53,360 nucleotides of DNA, taken from Sphaerisporangium melleum (GTDB lineage: Bacteria > Actinomycetota > Actinomycetes > Streptosporangiales > Streptosporangiaceae). A program made the translations under genes and the position numbers. A model generated the notes under the pieces. That model was not told the DNA's origin. It did not search any database and worked only from the letters and a program-made list of their open reading frames with translations. How positions within the stretch are numbered: the stretch's first letter is position 1; each line of letters begins with the position of its first letter. Below, in pieces: positions 43,441 to 52,021 of this stretch. The stretch covers positions 72,160-125,519 of the forward strand of contig NZ_BMNT01000007.1 of the NCBI RefSeq assembly GCF_014646695.1, written 5' to 3'.

Positions 43441-45460
43441 GTCGCCGGCCGACGGTGTCCTTATCGGCGAGGGAGCCACGCCGATCGACCTGACCGATCA
43501 AGCCGAGGTGACAGACGAGAGTTTCGCGCAGGTCTCCCAGGTCCAGACCGTCATCAACCATATCCACGGCAACATCGGAGGAGCCTCTTTCGGCATCTCA
43601 GGTTCCCGCACCACCTCCCGCCGCACATCCGGGCCCGTATCCGCATATGAGATGGCGGAGGCCCGCACCTGCTACAAGCGCCACGACACCTACGAAGCCG
43701 CCGCCGAGCAGTTGGGTAGATGCAACATGGTGGCCTTGATCGGCACTGCCGGCACCGGCCGCCGGACGGCGGCGCTCAATCTGCTTCATGACTTCGTAGG
43801 GGGGCGGCGCGAGGCGGTGGTGGAACTCAGCCCCGCCTACACCTTGGAGAAGCTGGCCGCCCGCGAATACCGGAAGGCTCACGGCTACCTGCTGTGCGAC
43901 TGGCCCATGGATGACATTGACGGGAGCATCGCCGACTTTCACGTCCGGGAGATCAGGCGCCGCGTGCGCGACGCCGGGGCATACCTGGTGATCACGGGGA
44001 CGACTACCTCGCTGCCCAAAGGAGACCAAATTCTCTGGCAACCACTGTCGGCCTGCGACGTCCTGCTGGCTCACCAGGTGGCACCCGAGATCGCTGCGGA
44101 GGCAGCCGCCCAGATCACCCCCGAGCTTGCTGTGGCCGACGTGGTGGCACTGGCGCGTGACCTGGCCCGAGGGGTTCCGCTGGACAACGCGCTCGGCAGG
44201 CTGGAGTCCGTCGGGCGGCGTGACGTGGTCGCCTGGTTCGACTGCCCGCGTACTCGAGGGGAACTCTTCGAGATGGCCGCCATGGCCTTTACCGCCGGCC
44301 TCCCAGAGGCCGGCTTCGAGTCGCTACTCGCGCGACTGGAGTCCATCGCCGGTATCGGAGCGGAAAAGACGGATGCCGTCTCGGCGGATGATCCGATGCC
44401 GAGCCGCCGCCTGCTCCGGGTGGCAGAGGGTTCGCTTTTCAGCCTGTCACCGGGGCGCAGGCTGGAGTTCAAAGTCGCGAGTCACCGAACGCATGTTATG
44501 CGGGAGCTGTACCAGCGACACGGTATGCGGTTGTGGGAGCCGGTCACCGAATGGCTCCATGAGTGCGCCGCTCTGCGCGACAACCCAAGCGCACAGGCGG
44601 AAATCGCCAGGGGCGTGGCGATTCTGGCCTCAGTCTCGGACTACTCGCACGTCGACAGCACCTTTCTCACCCCATGGGCCCGCGGCAGGGGCGTCATGCG
44701 CAGCCAGGCCACCGCCGCGATGGCCATCTCGTGGTTGTGCCTGGACGAGACGACCCGTCCGGAGGTACTGCGTACGGTCAGCTCATGGACTAGGGCGTCC
44801 GCCGCCCGGCCTAAATTCACCGCCGCCCTTGCCTGGTCCGGTGAGCTGGGCATCCGGTTTCCGCTGGAGGCGGTCCGGATGCTTTGGCTACAGATCAGGA
44901 ACAGTGAGAAGCCTGTCCGGCATGCAGAGATTGCATTGGCCCGCCTGTTCGTCGCGCTGACGGAGGCCACCGGCAACGCTCTTCCGATACTCGACTGGTT
45001 GGCGCGGCAGATCAGCAATGACAGGCGGATCGGCCGTGCGGTCGACCCGCTGATTCGAGCGATCTTGAGTATTCTGTCGGCTCCCGCCGACGGCGTCGGA
45101 CTCCCCACAGTCACCGCTCATCTGCGCAGTCGCCCTGATTCTGCTGCCCCCCTCGCCAAGCTTTGGTCTGCGGCGCTGGTCAAGCGCCCTCATCGCAGGG
45201 ATGCATTGACTGCCCTGTACGACGCGGTCTGCGCTTTCGATGAGCGCGACGACGACGACCGCAATCATGTTCGCGCCCTGTTCGCAGCGCTAGTGGAGAC
45301 GCTCCCCGCGAAGGAACGACCACTACTGGCCCATGACCTGCGGCGTTATGCCATCTCCCGCAACACCGACGAGAACCGGCTGGAAATTCTCTTGTCGCTG
45401 CTCCGGGTCTTCTTGAACCCGGCTGTACTGTCCCTCGACACCATCGGAAAGCGTCCATGA
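43424..45460 (+). CDS. STAND-like P-loop protein with degenerate Walker A
   Basis: 678 residues. TTG at 43424 is favoured by a strong GAGGAG 7 nt upstream and overlaps the cyclase by 17 nt. Residues 42-59 (TVINHIHGNIGGASFGIS) are a short Gly/beta motif. The NTPase begins near residue 70; the Walker A is GTAGTGRRT (107-115), with Arg in place of the essential Lys and next residue. A Walker B-like strand ends YLLCDWPMDD, and AYLVITGTTT is the sensor strand. The C-terminal half is helical (about 330-670), like the sensor arm of NLR/STAND proteins but without clear TPR or WD repeats. GRR P-loops recur in actinobacterial conflict-system STAND relatives that may not hydrolyse NTP. The overlaps on both sides imply a complex with its neighbours. 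Confidence 0.72.
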   Translation: MASETESPADGVLIGEGATPIDLTDQAEVTDESFAQVSQVQTVINHIHGNIGGASFGISGSRTTSRRTSGPVSAYEMAEARTCYKRHDTYEAAAEQLGRCNMVALIGTAGTGRRTAALNLLHDFVGGRREAVVELSPAYTLEKLAAREYRKAHGYLLCDWPMDDIDGSIADFHVREIRRRVRDAGAYLVITGTTTSLPKGDQILWQPLSACDVLLAHQVAPEIAAEAAAQITPELAVADVVALARDLARGVPLDNALGRLESVGRRDVVAWFDCPRTRGELFEMAAMAFTAGLPEAGFESLLARLESIAGIGAEKTDAVSADDPMPSRRLLRVAEGSLFSLSPGRRLEFKVASHRTHVMRELYQRHGMRLWEPVTEWLHECAALRDNPSAQAEIARGVAILASVSDYSHVDSTFLTPWARGRGVMRSQATAAMAISWLCLDETTRPEVLRTVSSWTRASAARPKFTAALAWSGELGIRFPLEAVRMLWLQIRNSEKPVRHAEIALARLFVALTEATGNALPILDWLARQISNDRRIGRAVDPLIRAILSILSAPADGVGLPTVTAHLRSRPDSAAPLAKLWSAALVKRPHRRDALTALYDAVCAFDERDDDDRNHVRALFAALVETLPAKERPLLAHDLRRYAISRNTDENRLEILLSLLRVFLNPAVLSLDTIGKRP

Positions 45461-46581
45461 GCTACCCCGTGATCAGCCAGATTCCCCTTGATCCTGTCGC
45501 CAAGCAAGGGTTCCTGAGCAAGCCCCGGCGCCCGATCTCCAGCCTCCCCCGCCAGCTTCCGCACCAGCGGCTCGTCTTCGAGTACGACGGCACGTTCGTG
45601 CTGGGCGACCGGCAGCTGCGGGGCGACGACCCACACGTGCTGCACGCCGCCAGCGTCAGCGTCGTGGACGTGGCCAGGGATCATTCCACCACGATCCAGG
45701 TTCCGATCAACTCCTCCGGCGCCCACGACTTCACCGTCGCGATTCAGTTCCGCTGCACGGTCGACGAACCGATCGAGGTGGTGCGCGCCGGCCTGACCGA
45801 CGTCACCGAGCACCTGATCACCTATATCCAGGCCTATCCAAAACTCTTCGAGCTCGGCCGTGGCTACGGATTGCACGAGGCTCACGAGCTGTGGACGCTC
45901 GTGCATGCTCAGGTGAAGGCTTACACGACCGTAGTGCCGTGTGCGCTGCCCGGCATGACGGTCGAGTTCGCCGGACTCAACGTGTACGCCCCCGACGAGA
46001 TCGCCCAGGGGCGGCGACGCTACGAAACCAGCCTGCACAATATCCAGGGCGAACACGGCCTCCGCGACGTCAAACGCAAGCTCGACCGTGACTTCGAACT
46101 CGATGAGCAGGATTTCCTGCAGGCCAAGGGCCACAGCGCGAACGATTTCACCCGGCAGGAGGCGGCCCTGGACAGCGATCACCAGATCACCGAAGCCACG
46201 AAGATCAGAGACCTCCTCAACAGCGGTCCCGGCGCCGCCGATGGTCTGTACGTCACGGTTCGCGATCTCAGCAACCAGCAGGTCGCCGAACGTTACGCCG
46301 CCCTGGGCGACCGGGAATACAGCGCCATCCAGCGCGGAATCCAGCTCGAGCACGACTTGCAGGTCGTTCAGGCCCATGCCCGGGCCGAGGTCGTACGGGC
46401 GGCGATTGCCCAGGGCCTGTTCAACGAAACGACCGGCAAGGAACTACTTGCCACCTTCGACGAGATCGAGCCGGAAGCAGAGGTGAGGGACCTCGAAGGC
46501 CGCACTTACGAGACCCGTGCCGAGGTGACGGCGGGCGACACCGACGACGACTTCTTCATGGAGGAGGACGTCCGTGGTTGA
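45457..46581 (+). CDS. SPFH/Band-7-like protein
   Basis: 374 residues, ATG at 45457 overlapping the previous stop by 4 nt. Residues about 40-200 look like an SPFH/Band-7 domain: SVVDVARDHSTTIQVPI, then HDFTVAIQFRCTVDEP, with the central CPGMTVEFAGLNVYAP-type strand (PGMTVEFAGLNVYAPDEIAQ). No membrane helix precedes it. The C-terminal third is charged and helical (RKLDRDFELDEQDFLQAKG and beyond), ending in an acidic tail. SPFH proteins assemble into rings on membranes and organise partner proteins. The adjacent membrane protein is the obvious anchor. Family assignment is from pattern only. Confidence 0.65.
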   Translation: MSYPVISQIPLDPVAKQGFLSKPRRPISSLPRQLPHQRLVFEYDGTFVLGDRQLRGDDPHVLHAASVSVVDVARDHSTTIQVPINSSGAHDFTVAIQFRCTVDEPIEVVRAGLTDVTEHLITYIQAYPKLFELGRGYGLHEAHELWTLVHAQVKAYTTVVPCALPGMTVEFAGLNVYAPDEIAQGRRRYETSLHNIQGEHGLRDVKRKLDRDFELDEQDFLQAKGHSANDFTRQEAALDSDHQITEATKIRDLLNSGPGAADGLYVTVRDLSNQQVAERYAALGDREYSAIQRGIQLEHDLQVVQAHARAEVVRAAIAQGLFNETTGKELLATFDEIEPEAEVRDLEGRTYETRAEVTAGDTDDDFFMEEDVRG

Positions 46582-47902
46582 CATCCTCCACGGATCCAAG
46601 GCGGCAGAGCAGTACGGACGGAACCCCCGGCGCCGGAGAAAGCTTGGTCTCGGGATGCTCCTACGTCGGTTCACCGGAGTCGACGAGAAGATCCTCGCAA
46701 GCGTTCCTCAGGAACGCTCCCGCTACACCAGCCTCGGCGGAGTCGTGGTCAGCACCGCGCTTATAGCGGGCGCCTCCATGCTGGGCGCGCTGACACTGCT
46801 CTCGCAAGCGTCTCCGCTGTATCTGTTGCCGGTGGCGGTGCTGTGGGGCCTGATCATCGCCAACGTCGACCGATTCCTGATTACCAGCCTGCACGGCGAC
46901 AACGACGGCTGGTCCCGCTGGGGCAACGTGCTGATCCGACTCGCCCTCGCCGTCGTCATCGGCGTGTTCATCGCCGAGCCACTAACTCTCAAAATCTTTC
47001 AGGAACGGCTCGACCGGCAGATCTTGGTAGAACGCGACCAGGCGATCAGCCTTACCGAGAGCCGGTATAAGCAGTGCAACCCTCTCAACGGGCCGGCTCC
47101 ATCGGGTGTCGACTGCACCAGCTATCGCCTGGACGGCGGCGACCAAGCACTTGCCGTTGAAGGAAACATGACGCAGCGGCAGGGCAGCCTCGATGCCGCG
47201 GAAGCTCGACTGGCGGCGGACATCGCAGAGCATGGAAGGCTGGAGAAGCTCCGAGACCAGGAATGTTATGGCAAGGACACGGACCAGACCACGGGCATAC
47301 CTGGCGACGGCCCCGAGTGTAAAATCAGGAAGAACGCACTCAACACCTTCCTCGCTAACCATGACATCCCCCAGCAGCAGGCGGATGTGGCGAAACTGAG
47401 GACACAGCTCGGCTTGCTCGCGGCCGATCGCGCAGGCGCCGAAAAGGAACGCGCGGCGACTCTCAGCAAGAAGATCGCCGAGCATGTCGAGGAGAAGAAG
47501 CGAGCCTACACCGACATCGGCCTGCTGGACCGATGGGAGGCTCTGGGCACGGTGGCAGGCCAGAACGGCATGGTCAACTTCGCCCACTGGTTGCTGCGCA
47601 TCATCTTCGTCCTGCTCGACTGCATGCCGATCATCTCGAAGATGCTGAACGGCAAGACCGAGTACGACCGCCTTCTCGCACAGGAGTTGCGCGCGGGCTC
47701 AGCCTGTCACGAGGCCGAACTGAACTTCACCACTCGGCAGACGACCGGTGAGTACGAGATCAGGCTGCGGGAGGAGGAGCGCCGTCTCAAGGCCGAACGC
47801 GGCCGGATCGACCGAGATCAGCGCGTTGACGAAGCCTCTCGGGACGACGAGATCGACCGCCTCGCGCGTACCTTCATGGCCGCGATGCCCACGCAACGAT
47901 AA
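46574..47902 (+). CDS. DUF4407 multi-pass membrane protein with coiled coil
   Basis: 442 residues; GTG at 46574 has GAGGAG 7 nt upstream and overlaps the SPFH-like stop by 8 nt. Three membrane helices lie at about 54-76, 82-104 and 118-138, with the DUF4407 signature IIANVDRFLI (N97, D99, R100). A long charged coiled coil with four Cys (about 155-330) projects out, and a fourth helix (about 340-360, RIIFVLLDCMPIISKMLNG) returns to a second coiled coil (LREEERRLKAERGRIDRDQR). DUF4407 proteins have no proven function. Position after an SPFH-like protein and a STAND-like protein suggests a membrane effector or scaffold. Confidence 0.8.
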   Translation: MVDILHGSKAAEQYGRNPRRRRKLGLGMLLRRFTGVDEKILASVPQERSRYTSLGGVVVSTALIAGASMLGALTLLSQASPLYLLPVAVLWGLIIANVDRFLITSLHGDNDGWSRWGNVLIRLALAVVIGVFIAEPLTLKIFQERLDRQILVERDQAISLTESRYKQCNPLNGPAPSGVDCTSYRLDGGDQALAVEGNMTQRQGSLDAAEARLAADIAEHGRLEKLRDQECYGKDTDQTTGIPGDGPECKIRKNALNTFLANHDIPQQQADVAKLRTQLGLLAADRAGAEKERAATLSKKIAEHVEEKKRAYTDIGLLDRWEALGTVAGQNGMVNFAHWLLRIIFVLLDCMPIISKMLNGKTEYDRLLAQELRAGSACHEAELNFTTRQTTGEYEIRLREEERRLKAERGRIDRDQRVDEASRDDEIDRLARTFMAAMPTQR

Positions 47903-48393
47903 CTTCCGGCACCTCTCTCCGGTTTGCCTGAACGCAACTGCAGCCGTGCAATCGCAAGCGTCTCCAGCCTGAACCGCTTCGGGTCTGCTGGAGGCTCGAT
48001 TCCTTGAGAGGATCGAGTCAAGGCACGTGCGGGCTTGTAGAGCAGCCGGAGGCCGAGTCCGGCGTGGACCTTCGTCTTCCGGAGCGGGTCGGCCCGGCCG
48101 AGAACGGCGACCATGTCCCCCGGTTGGTGAAGCGCGGCGGCGAGCTGGTCGCGATCGAGCCACCGGGCCCGGCGGGCACACGGCGCAGCCGGTGCTCGAT
48201 CGGTCGCCACCGGGGTCACCCGATCGTCCACTCGCCGTCGTCCGCCGCCTTGCGGTCGCGTGGGTGCCGGCGGGACCACACGCTGGAACAGCCCCCACAA
48301 CTCATCGGGCACCAGCCGTTGCAGGAACACATCCATGAACGATCCGACGATCAGTCCCCAATGAGTCCCGGTCCAGACCGCGGAGAGTTGTTC
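47903..48393. other. Intergenic region with transposase debris
   Basis: About 490 nt after the five-gene system. Only the IS5-like fragment listed separately is recognisable. The rest has no supportable gene. Confidence 0.4.
48220..48336 (-). pseudogene. IS5-family transposase N-terminal fragment
   Basis: About 39 residues on the minus strand, LVPDELWGLFQRVVPPAPTR then PQGGGRRRVDDR, match the start of IS5-type DDE transposases. The frame then diverges from any transposase and no terminal inverted repeats are visible. It is a small remnant that marks insertion activity at the right side of the island. Confidence 0.6.
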
Positions 48394-48423
48394 GCGAAGG
48401 AGTCTTTGCGAAGAAGTCTTCGC
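48394..48423 (+). promoter_or_regulatory. Tandem-dyad operator before the HTH/MFS pair
   Basis: GCGAAGGAGTCTTTGC (48394-48409) and GCGAAGAAGTCTTCGC (48408-48423) are two copies of the same 16-nt dyad at a 14-nt period, sharing two bases. The second is perfectly symmetric (GCGAAGA-AG-TCTTCGC). They end 17 nt before the regulator start, so the regulator probably binds here to repress itself and the transporter. Confidence 0.7.
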
Positions 48424-48440
48424 GGTTTAGGGTGCAGGGT

Positions 48441-49100
48441 ATGGCTGACACAGGGGTGGGGCTGGAGGGTCCGCAGGCCGAAGCGGACGCGGTTGTGCTG
48501 GATGCCAAGGGGCTGCGCGCCTTGGCGCATCCGGTACGCGTGCAGTTGGTCGGGCTGCTGCGGAAGTACGGCCCGTCCACGGCCACCCGCCTCGCGGAAC
48601 GGCTGGGGGTGAACTCCGGCACGGCCAGCTACCACCTGCGTCAGCTCGGCGCGGCCGGTTTCGTGGAGGAGGACACCGAACGCGGTAACGCGCGGGAGCG
48701 CTGGTGGCGCTCGGTACACCGGACGACCTGGTTCAACGACCCGGAGCTGACCGAGCGAGAGCCCGACGCCGCGCTGGCCTACCTGCGGTCGGTCGCCGCC
48801 ATCTACACTCTGCGCACTCAGCAGACGCTGAACGAGCTGCCGGCGATGCCGCGCGCGTGGCGGGACTCTTTCGACATGAGCGACTGGGCCCTTCGGCTCA
48901 CGCCCGAGGAGACCGCCGCCCTGTACCGGGAGTTGCGGGACGTCATCGCCGGCTACCGGCGGGATACGCCGGAGGTGGCGGCGAGTGCCCCCGAGGGGGC
49001 CGAACGGGTCACCCTTATCACCTATCTCCTGCCTGAGCTGGACGCGTCGGCCACGGCCGACGCCGGCCCTGGAAGTGCGTCAGGAACGGAGGGGTCGTGA
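48441..49100 (+). CDS. ArsR/HTH_20-type transcriptional regulator
   Basis: 219-residue winged-helix regulator. ATG at 48441; a GTG 9 nt earlier is possible. The DNA-binding domain spans about residues 20-100: LRALAHPVRVQLVGLLRKYG, then TATRLAERLGVNSGTASYHL and the wing NARERWWRSVHRTTW. Residues 130-190 form a helical extension (SDWALRLTPEETAALYREL) typical of this HTH_20 group. No metal-binding Cys motif. Its stop overlaps the MFS gene by 4 nt, so it is almost certainly the local repressor of that exporter. Confidence 0.9.
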   Translation: MADTGVGLEGPQAEADAVVLDAKGLRALAHPVRVQLVGLLRKYGPSTATRLAERLGVNSGTASYHLRQLGAAGFVEEDTERGNARERWWRSVHRTTWFNDPELTEREPDAALAYLRSVAAIYTLRTQQTLNELPAMPRAWRDSFDMSDWALRLTPEETAALYRELRDVIAGYRRDTPEVAASAPEGAERVTLITYLLPELDASATADAGPGSASGTEGS

Positions 49101-50434
49101 ACGAGGGGGTCCCGGGCGCCGGCGGCTTACCCGGCACGCGGTCCTTCCGGCCGCTGGGTGGGGTGCTGGCGGCCATGGTCGTATCGCTGACCGGCACCCG
49201 GATCTCGGCCGTGGCACTGCCCTGGTTCGTGCTCGTGACGACCGGCAGCCCCACCCAGACCGGGCTGGTCGCCTTCTTTCAGATGGCTCCCTATGTGGTG
49301 GTCAAGGCGTTCACCGGGCCGCTGGTGGACCGGATCGGCCCGCGGCCTGTTTCCTGGACCACCGATCTGGTCAGTGCGGCCGCCGCCGCCCTGGTTCCGC
49401 TGTTCCACGCCCTGCACCTGCTGTCCTTTCCGCTCCTGCTGGCCCTGGTGGCGGTGATCGGCGCGGCCCGTGGCCCGGGCGACCTGGCCAAGGAAGTGAT
49501 GGTGCCGGAAGCGGCCGAGCGCGGTGGGGTACCGCTGGAGCGGGCCACCGGGTTGTCCGGCGTGATCGAGCGGCTCGCTTCCACCATCGGCCCGGCGGCC
49601 GGCGGCTCACTGGTGGCGTTGCTCGGCCCTCTGGTCGGGCTGGTCGTCAACGCGGGCTGCTTCGCTCTCGGCTCGGTGGTCATCGGACTGGCGCTGCCTC
49701 GCGGCATGGGGCACGCGAGCATCGAATCCTCCACGGAACCGGGTGAGACAGAACCGGGCTACTGGCGACGATTCAGCGAGGGCTTCACCTTCCTCCGGGG
49801 CGAGCCGTTGCTGCTGACCGTCATCGTCATGGTGGGGATCACCAACCTGCTGGACGCGGCGATCAACTCGGTGCTCATCCCCGTCTGGGCCAGAGAGTCC
49901 GGCAGCGGGCCGACCGCGATCGGCCTGATGGGCAGTGTGATGGGAGCCGCGGCGGTCGCCGGGAGCCTGATCGCCGCGGCGGCCGCGCACAGGCTGCGCC
50001 GCAGGGTGGTGGTCATCGTCGGATTCCTGCTGGCCGGGGCGCCGAGATTCCTGATCCTCGCCTTCGATGTCCCGCTGTGGGCGGTGCTGGCCGTCTTCGC
50101 CGTCAGCGGCTTCGGTGCCGGCTTCATCAACCCGGTGCTGGGGGCCGTGCTGTTCGAACGGGTGCCGCGCCGCATGCTCGGCCGGGTCAACGCGCTCGGT
50201 GACTCCCTGGCCTGGGCGGGGATCCCTCTCGGCGGGCTGCTCGCCGGGGCGGCGGTGGCCGCTGCCGGACTCGCGCCGGTACTGCTCGTCTGCGCGGCCA
50301 CCTACTTCCTCACCACGAACCTGGCGGGGCTGCGGCCGGAGTGGCGCGAGATGGACCGCGCGCGGAGGCGGGGTGGCCGCAGGCCACCCTCCGAGGAAGA
50401 CGCCTCGCAAGGCGATGCGAATGCGGTGGCATGA
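49097..50434 (+). CDS. MFS transporter (drug-efflux-like)
   Basis: 445-residue, 12-helix major facilitator. GTG at 49097 overlaps the regulator stop (GTGA), GGAGGGG upstream. LTGTRISAVALPWFVL begins helix 1; LVDRIGPRPVSWTTDL is the loop 2-3 motif A region. The second half (NLLDAAINSVLIPVW onward) is a complete MFS_1/3-like bundle. The pairing with a dedicated HTH_20 regulator is typical of actinobacterial macrolide- or drug-type exporters; substrate unknown. Confidence 0.92.
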   Translation: MNEGVPGAGGLPGTRSFRPLGGVLAAMVVSLTGTRISAVALPWFVLVTTGSPTQTGLVAFFQMAPYVVVKAFTGPLVDRIGPRPVSWTTDLVSAAAAALVPLFHALHLLSFPLLLALVAVIGAARGPGDLAKEVMVPEAAERGGVPLERATGLSGVIERLASTIGPAAGGSLVALLGPLVGLVVNAGCFALGSVVIGLALPRGMGHASIESSTEPGETEPGYWRRFSEGFTFLRGEPLLLTVIVMVGITNLLDAAINSVLIPVWARESGSGPTAIGLMGSVMGAAAVAGSLIAAAAAHRLRRRVVVIVGFLLAGAPRFLILAFDVPLWAVLAVFAVSGFGAGFINPVLGAVLFERVPRRMLGRVNALGDSLAWAGIPLGGLLAGAAVAAAGLAPVLLVCAATYFLTTNLAGLRPEWREMDRARRRGGRRPPSEEDASQGDANAVA

Positions 50435-50559
50435 CCCCGGGAGGAGGCCCCTCCTCCGGGCCTGCGGACGTTCTCGGCGCTTTCGCCGGTCGCATTCGAG
50501 CCTGGCCCGCCTGTCCCACCTGGACCGCGCCCGTCCGGCGCACCTTCTTCGCGTACGGA

Positions 50560-50590
50560 GGAGGGCGGCGGGGCACCCCGGCCGCCCTCC
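50560..50590. terminator. Bidirectional hairpin between MFS and COG0523 genes
   Basis: GGAGGGCGGC (50560-50569) pairs with GCCGCCCTCC (50581-50590); inside, GGGG pairs with CCCC. It lies between the two convergent stop codons. Confidence 0.8.
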
Positions 50591-50598
50591 GGCTCCGC

Positions 50599-51699
50599 TC
50601 AGCCGGCCGCGGCGGGGATTCGGTAGGTGGGACGCGGGTAGCCGGGTTTGAACGACGGGACGCCGGCGCTCTGGACGGAGGATGTGCCGGTCGCGCCGGA
50701 CACCTCCTTCACGGCCTCGGTCACCGCGGCGTCGAGTTCGGCGGGCTCACACGCGACGCGGGCGTTGAGCCGTGCCTCCGCCGCGGTGAACGTCCTGCCC
50801 GCCACGGCGTCCACGGTCGGCTCGGCTCCGCCGGCGGTCACGCTGACCTTGCTCAAGGCCTCGGCGGACTCGAGGCTGACCTTCACGTGGCCGATCATCC
50901 AGCCGTTGCGGGCGGCGGTCGCGGACAGGTGCTCCAGCAGCGCACGGGCCCAGGCGTCCGGGTCGAAGCCCTCCGCCGCCGTCACGTCCAGGCTGAGGTT
51001 CAGCCATGCCAGCGCGGCCTCGGCGTTGGCGTAGCGGTCGTAGTCGATGTCGAGGCCACGCCCGGCGGGCTCGGAGCCCAGCCAGGCGGAGACCAGTCGT
51101 TCCAGCCCTTCGCCGGTTCTCGCCGAGTAGCCGAGCACGGTGGCCGTCGGATATCGCTCGCGCAGATCCGCGGTGATGGCGTCGGCTTCCGCCGCGTCGA
51201 GCAGGTCGATCTTGTTGAGCGCGATGACATCGGCTTCCTGTAACTGCTTGCCGAACAGGTAGGACATGTCCGACTCCGTGTCGTCCAGCGGCAGCGACGT
51301 ACGGAGCGCGGCGAGCCTTTCCGGTTCGACGATGACCAGGAGAGGAGCGGGCGTGAAACGTTCACCGTAGTGAGCGCTGAGCGGCCGGATGACGGTGGCC
51401 TGCAGGTCGGTGCAACTGCCCACCGCCTCGGCGAGGAGGGTGTCCACCCGGTGGTCGTCGACCAGGCGCTGCGCGACGGTCAGCAGGTCTTCGAAGCGGC
51501 AGCAGAAACATCCGCCCGTGACCTCGCCGGCCTCGGCGATCGCGGACTTGGCGAGCTGGGTGTCCACCAGTTCGGTGCCCTGGTCGTTGGTGATGACCGC
51601 GACCCTGCGGCCCTGTGACTGGAGATGTTTCGCGACTGCGACGAGAGTGGTGGTCTTGCCCGCCCCGAGAAAACCGCTCAAGGTCATGAAGGTGATCAA
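50599..51699 (-). CDS. COG0523 G3E GTPase (metallochaperone family)
   Basis: 366-residue GTPase of the CobW/COG0523 family, which delivers metal, often zinc, to target enzymes. TTG at 51699 has GAGG 10 nt upstream; an ATG at 51687 is close. Walker A GFLGAGKTTT, metal-binding CxCC in GGCFCCRFED, Walker B in EAVGSCTDL, NKID guanine motif, and a C-terminal CobW_C domain (WMIGHVKVSLES). No His-rich tail is present. It is not in a cobalamin cluster, so a zinc or other metal stress role is more likely. A Zur-like sequence lies upstream. Confidence 0.92.
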   Translation of the reverse strand: MITFMTLSGFLGAGKTTTLVAVAKHLQSQGRRVAVITNDQGTELVDTQLAKSAIAEAGEVTGGCFCCRFEDLLTVAQRLVDDHRVDTLLAEAVGSCTDLQATVIRPLSAHYGERFTPAPLLVIVEPERLAALRTSLPLDDTESDMSYLFGKQLQEADVIALNKIDLLDAAEADAITADLRERYPTATVLGYSARTGEGLERLVSAWLGSEPAGRGLDIDYDRYANAEAALAWLNLSLDVTAAEGFDPDAWARALLEHLSATAARNGWMIGHVKVSLESAEALSKVSVTAGGAEPTVDAVAGRTFTAAEARLNARVACEPAELDAAVTEAVKEVSGATGTSSVQSAGVPSFKPGYPRPTYRIPAAAG

Positions 51700-52021
51700 C
51701 CGGGTTTCGCCTCACTTCTGGTAACGGTGCTACGTGCAGATATCGCCGTATGGCACGGCACGAGTGAGTAGTCGCGTCAAAGGATGTCGAGGCGTCGGCG
51801 ATCCGCCATCCGCAGTCAGCTAACATCCTCTGTTCCAGCAGGTCAAGATGCTTGACGCTGGGCAACAAATGATTAACAATGCCGCAGGGCCGCACCGAAA
51901 ATGGGTATTGATGGCGGTCAATACGGGTGCTACAATCAGCCCGAGGATATTCGTGTGCGGTATTATTCGCGCATCATTTCCGCAATGGCGGCATCGATAA
52001 GTGGCCGCACGCCGGAGTCCT
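51700..52021. other. Upstream region of the COG0523 gene
   Basis: About 320 nt, less GC-rich toward its right half. It contains the Zur-like word listed separately and presumably the promoter of the COG0523 gene. I see no gene. Confidence 0.4.
51864..51878 (-). promoter_or_regulatory. Zur-box-like sequence
   Basis: AACAAATGATTAACA has the AAATGATT core of actinobacterial Zur boxes (about 10 of 15 matches to TGAAAATGATTTTCA or TGATAATGATTATCA). It is about 165 nt upstream of the COG0523 start. The match is partial, and a single site this far upstream is weak evidence. Confidence 0.35.
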
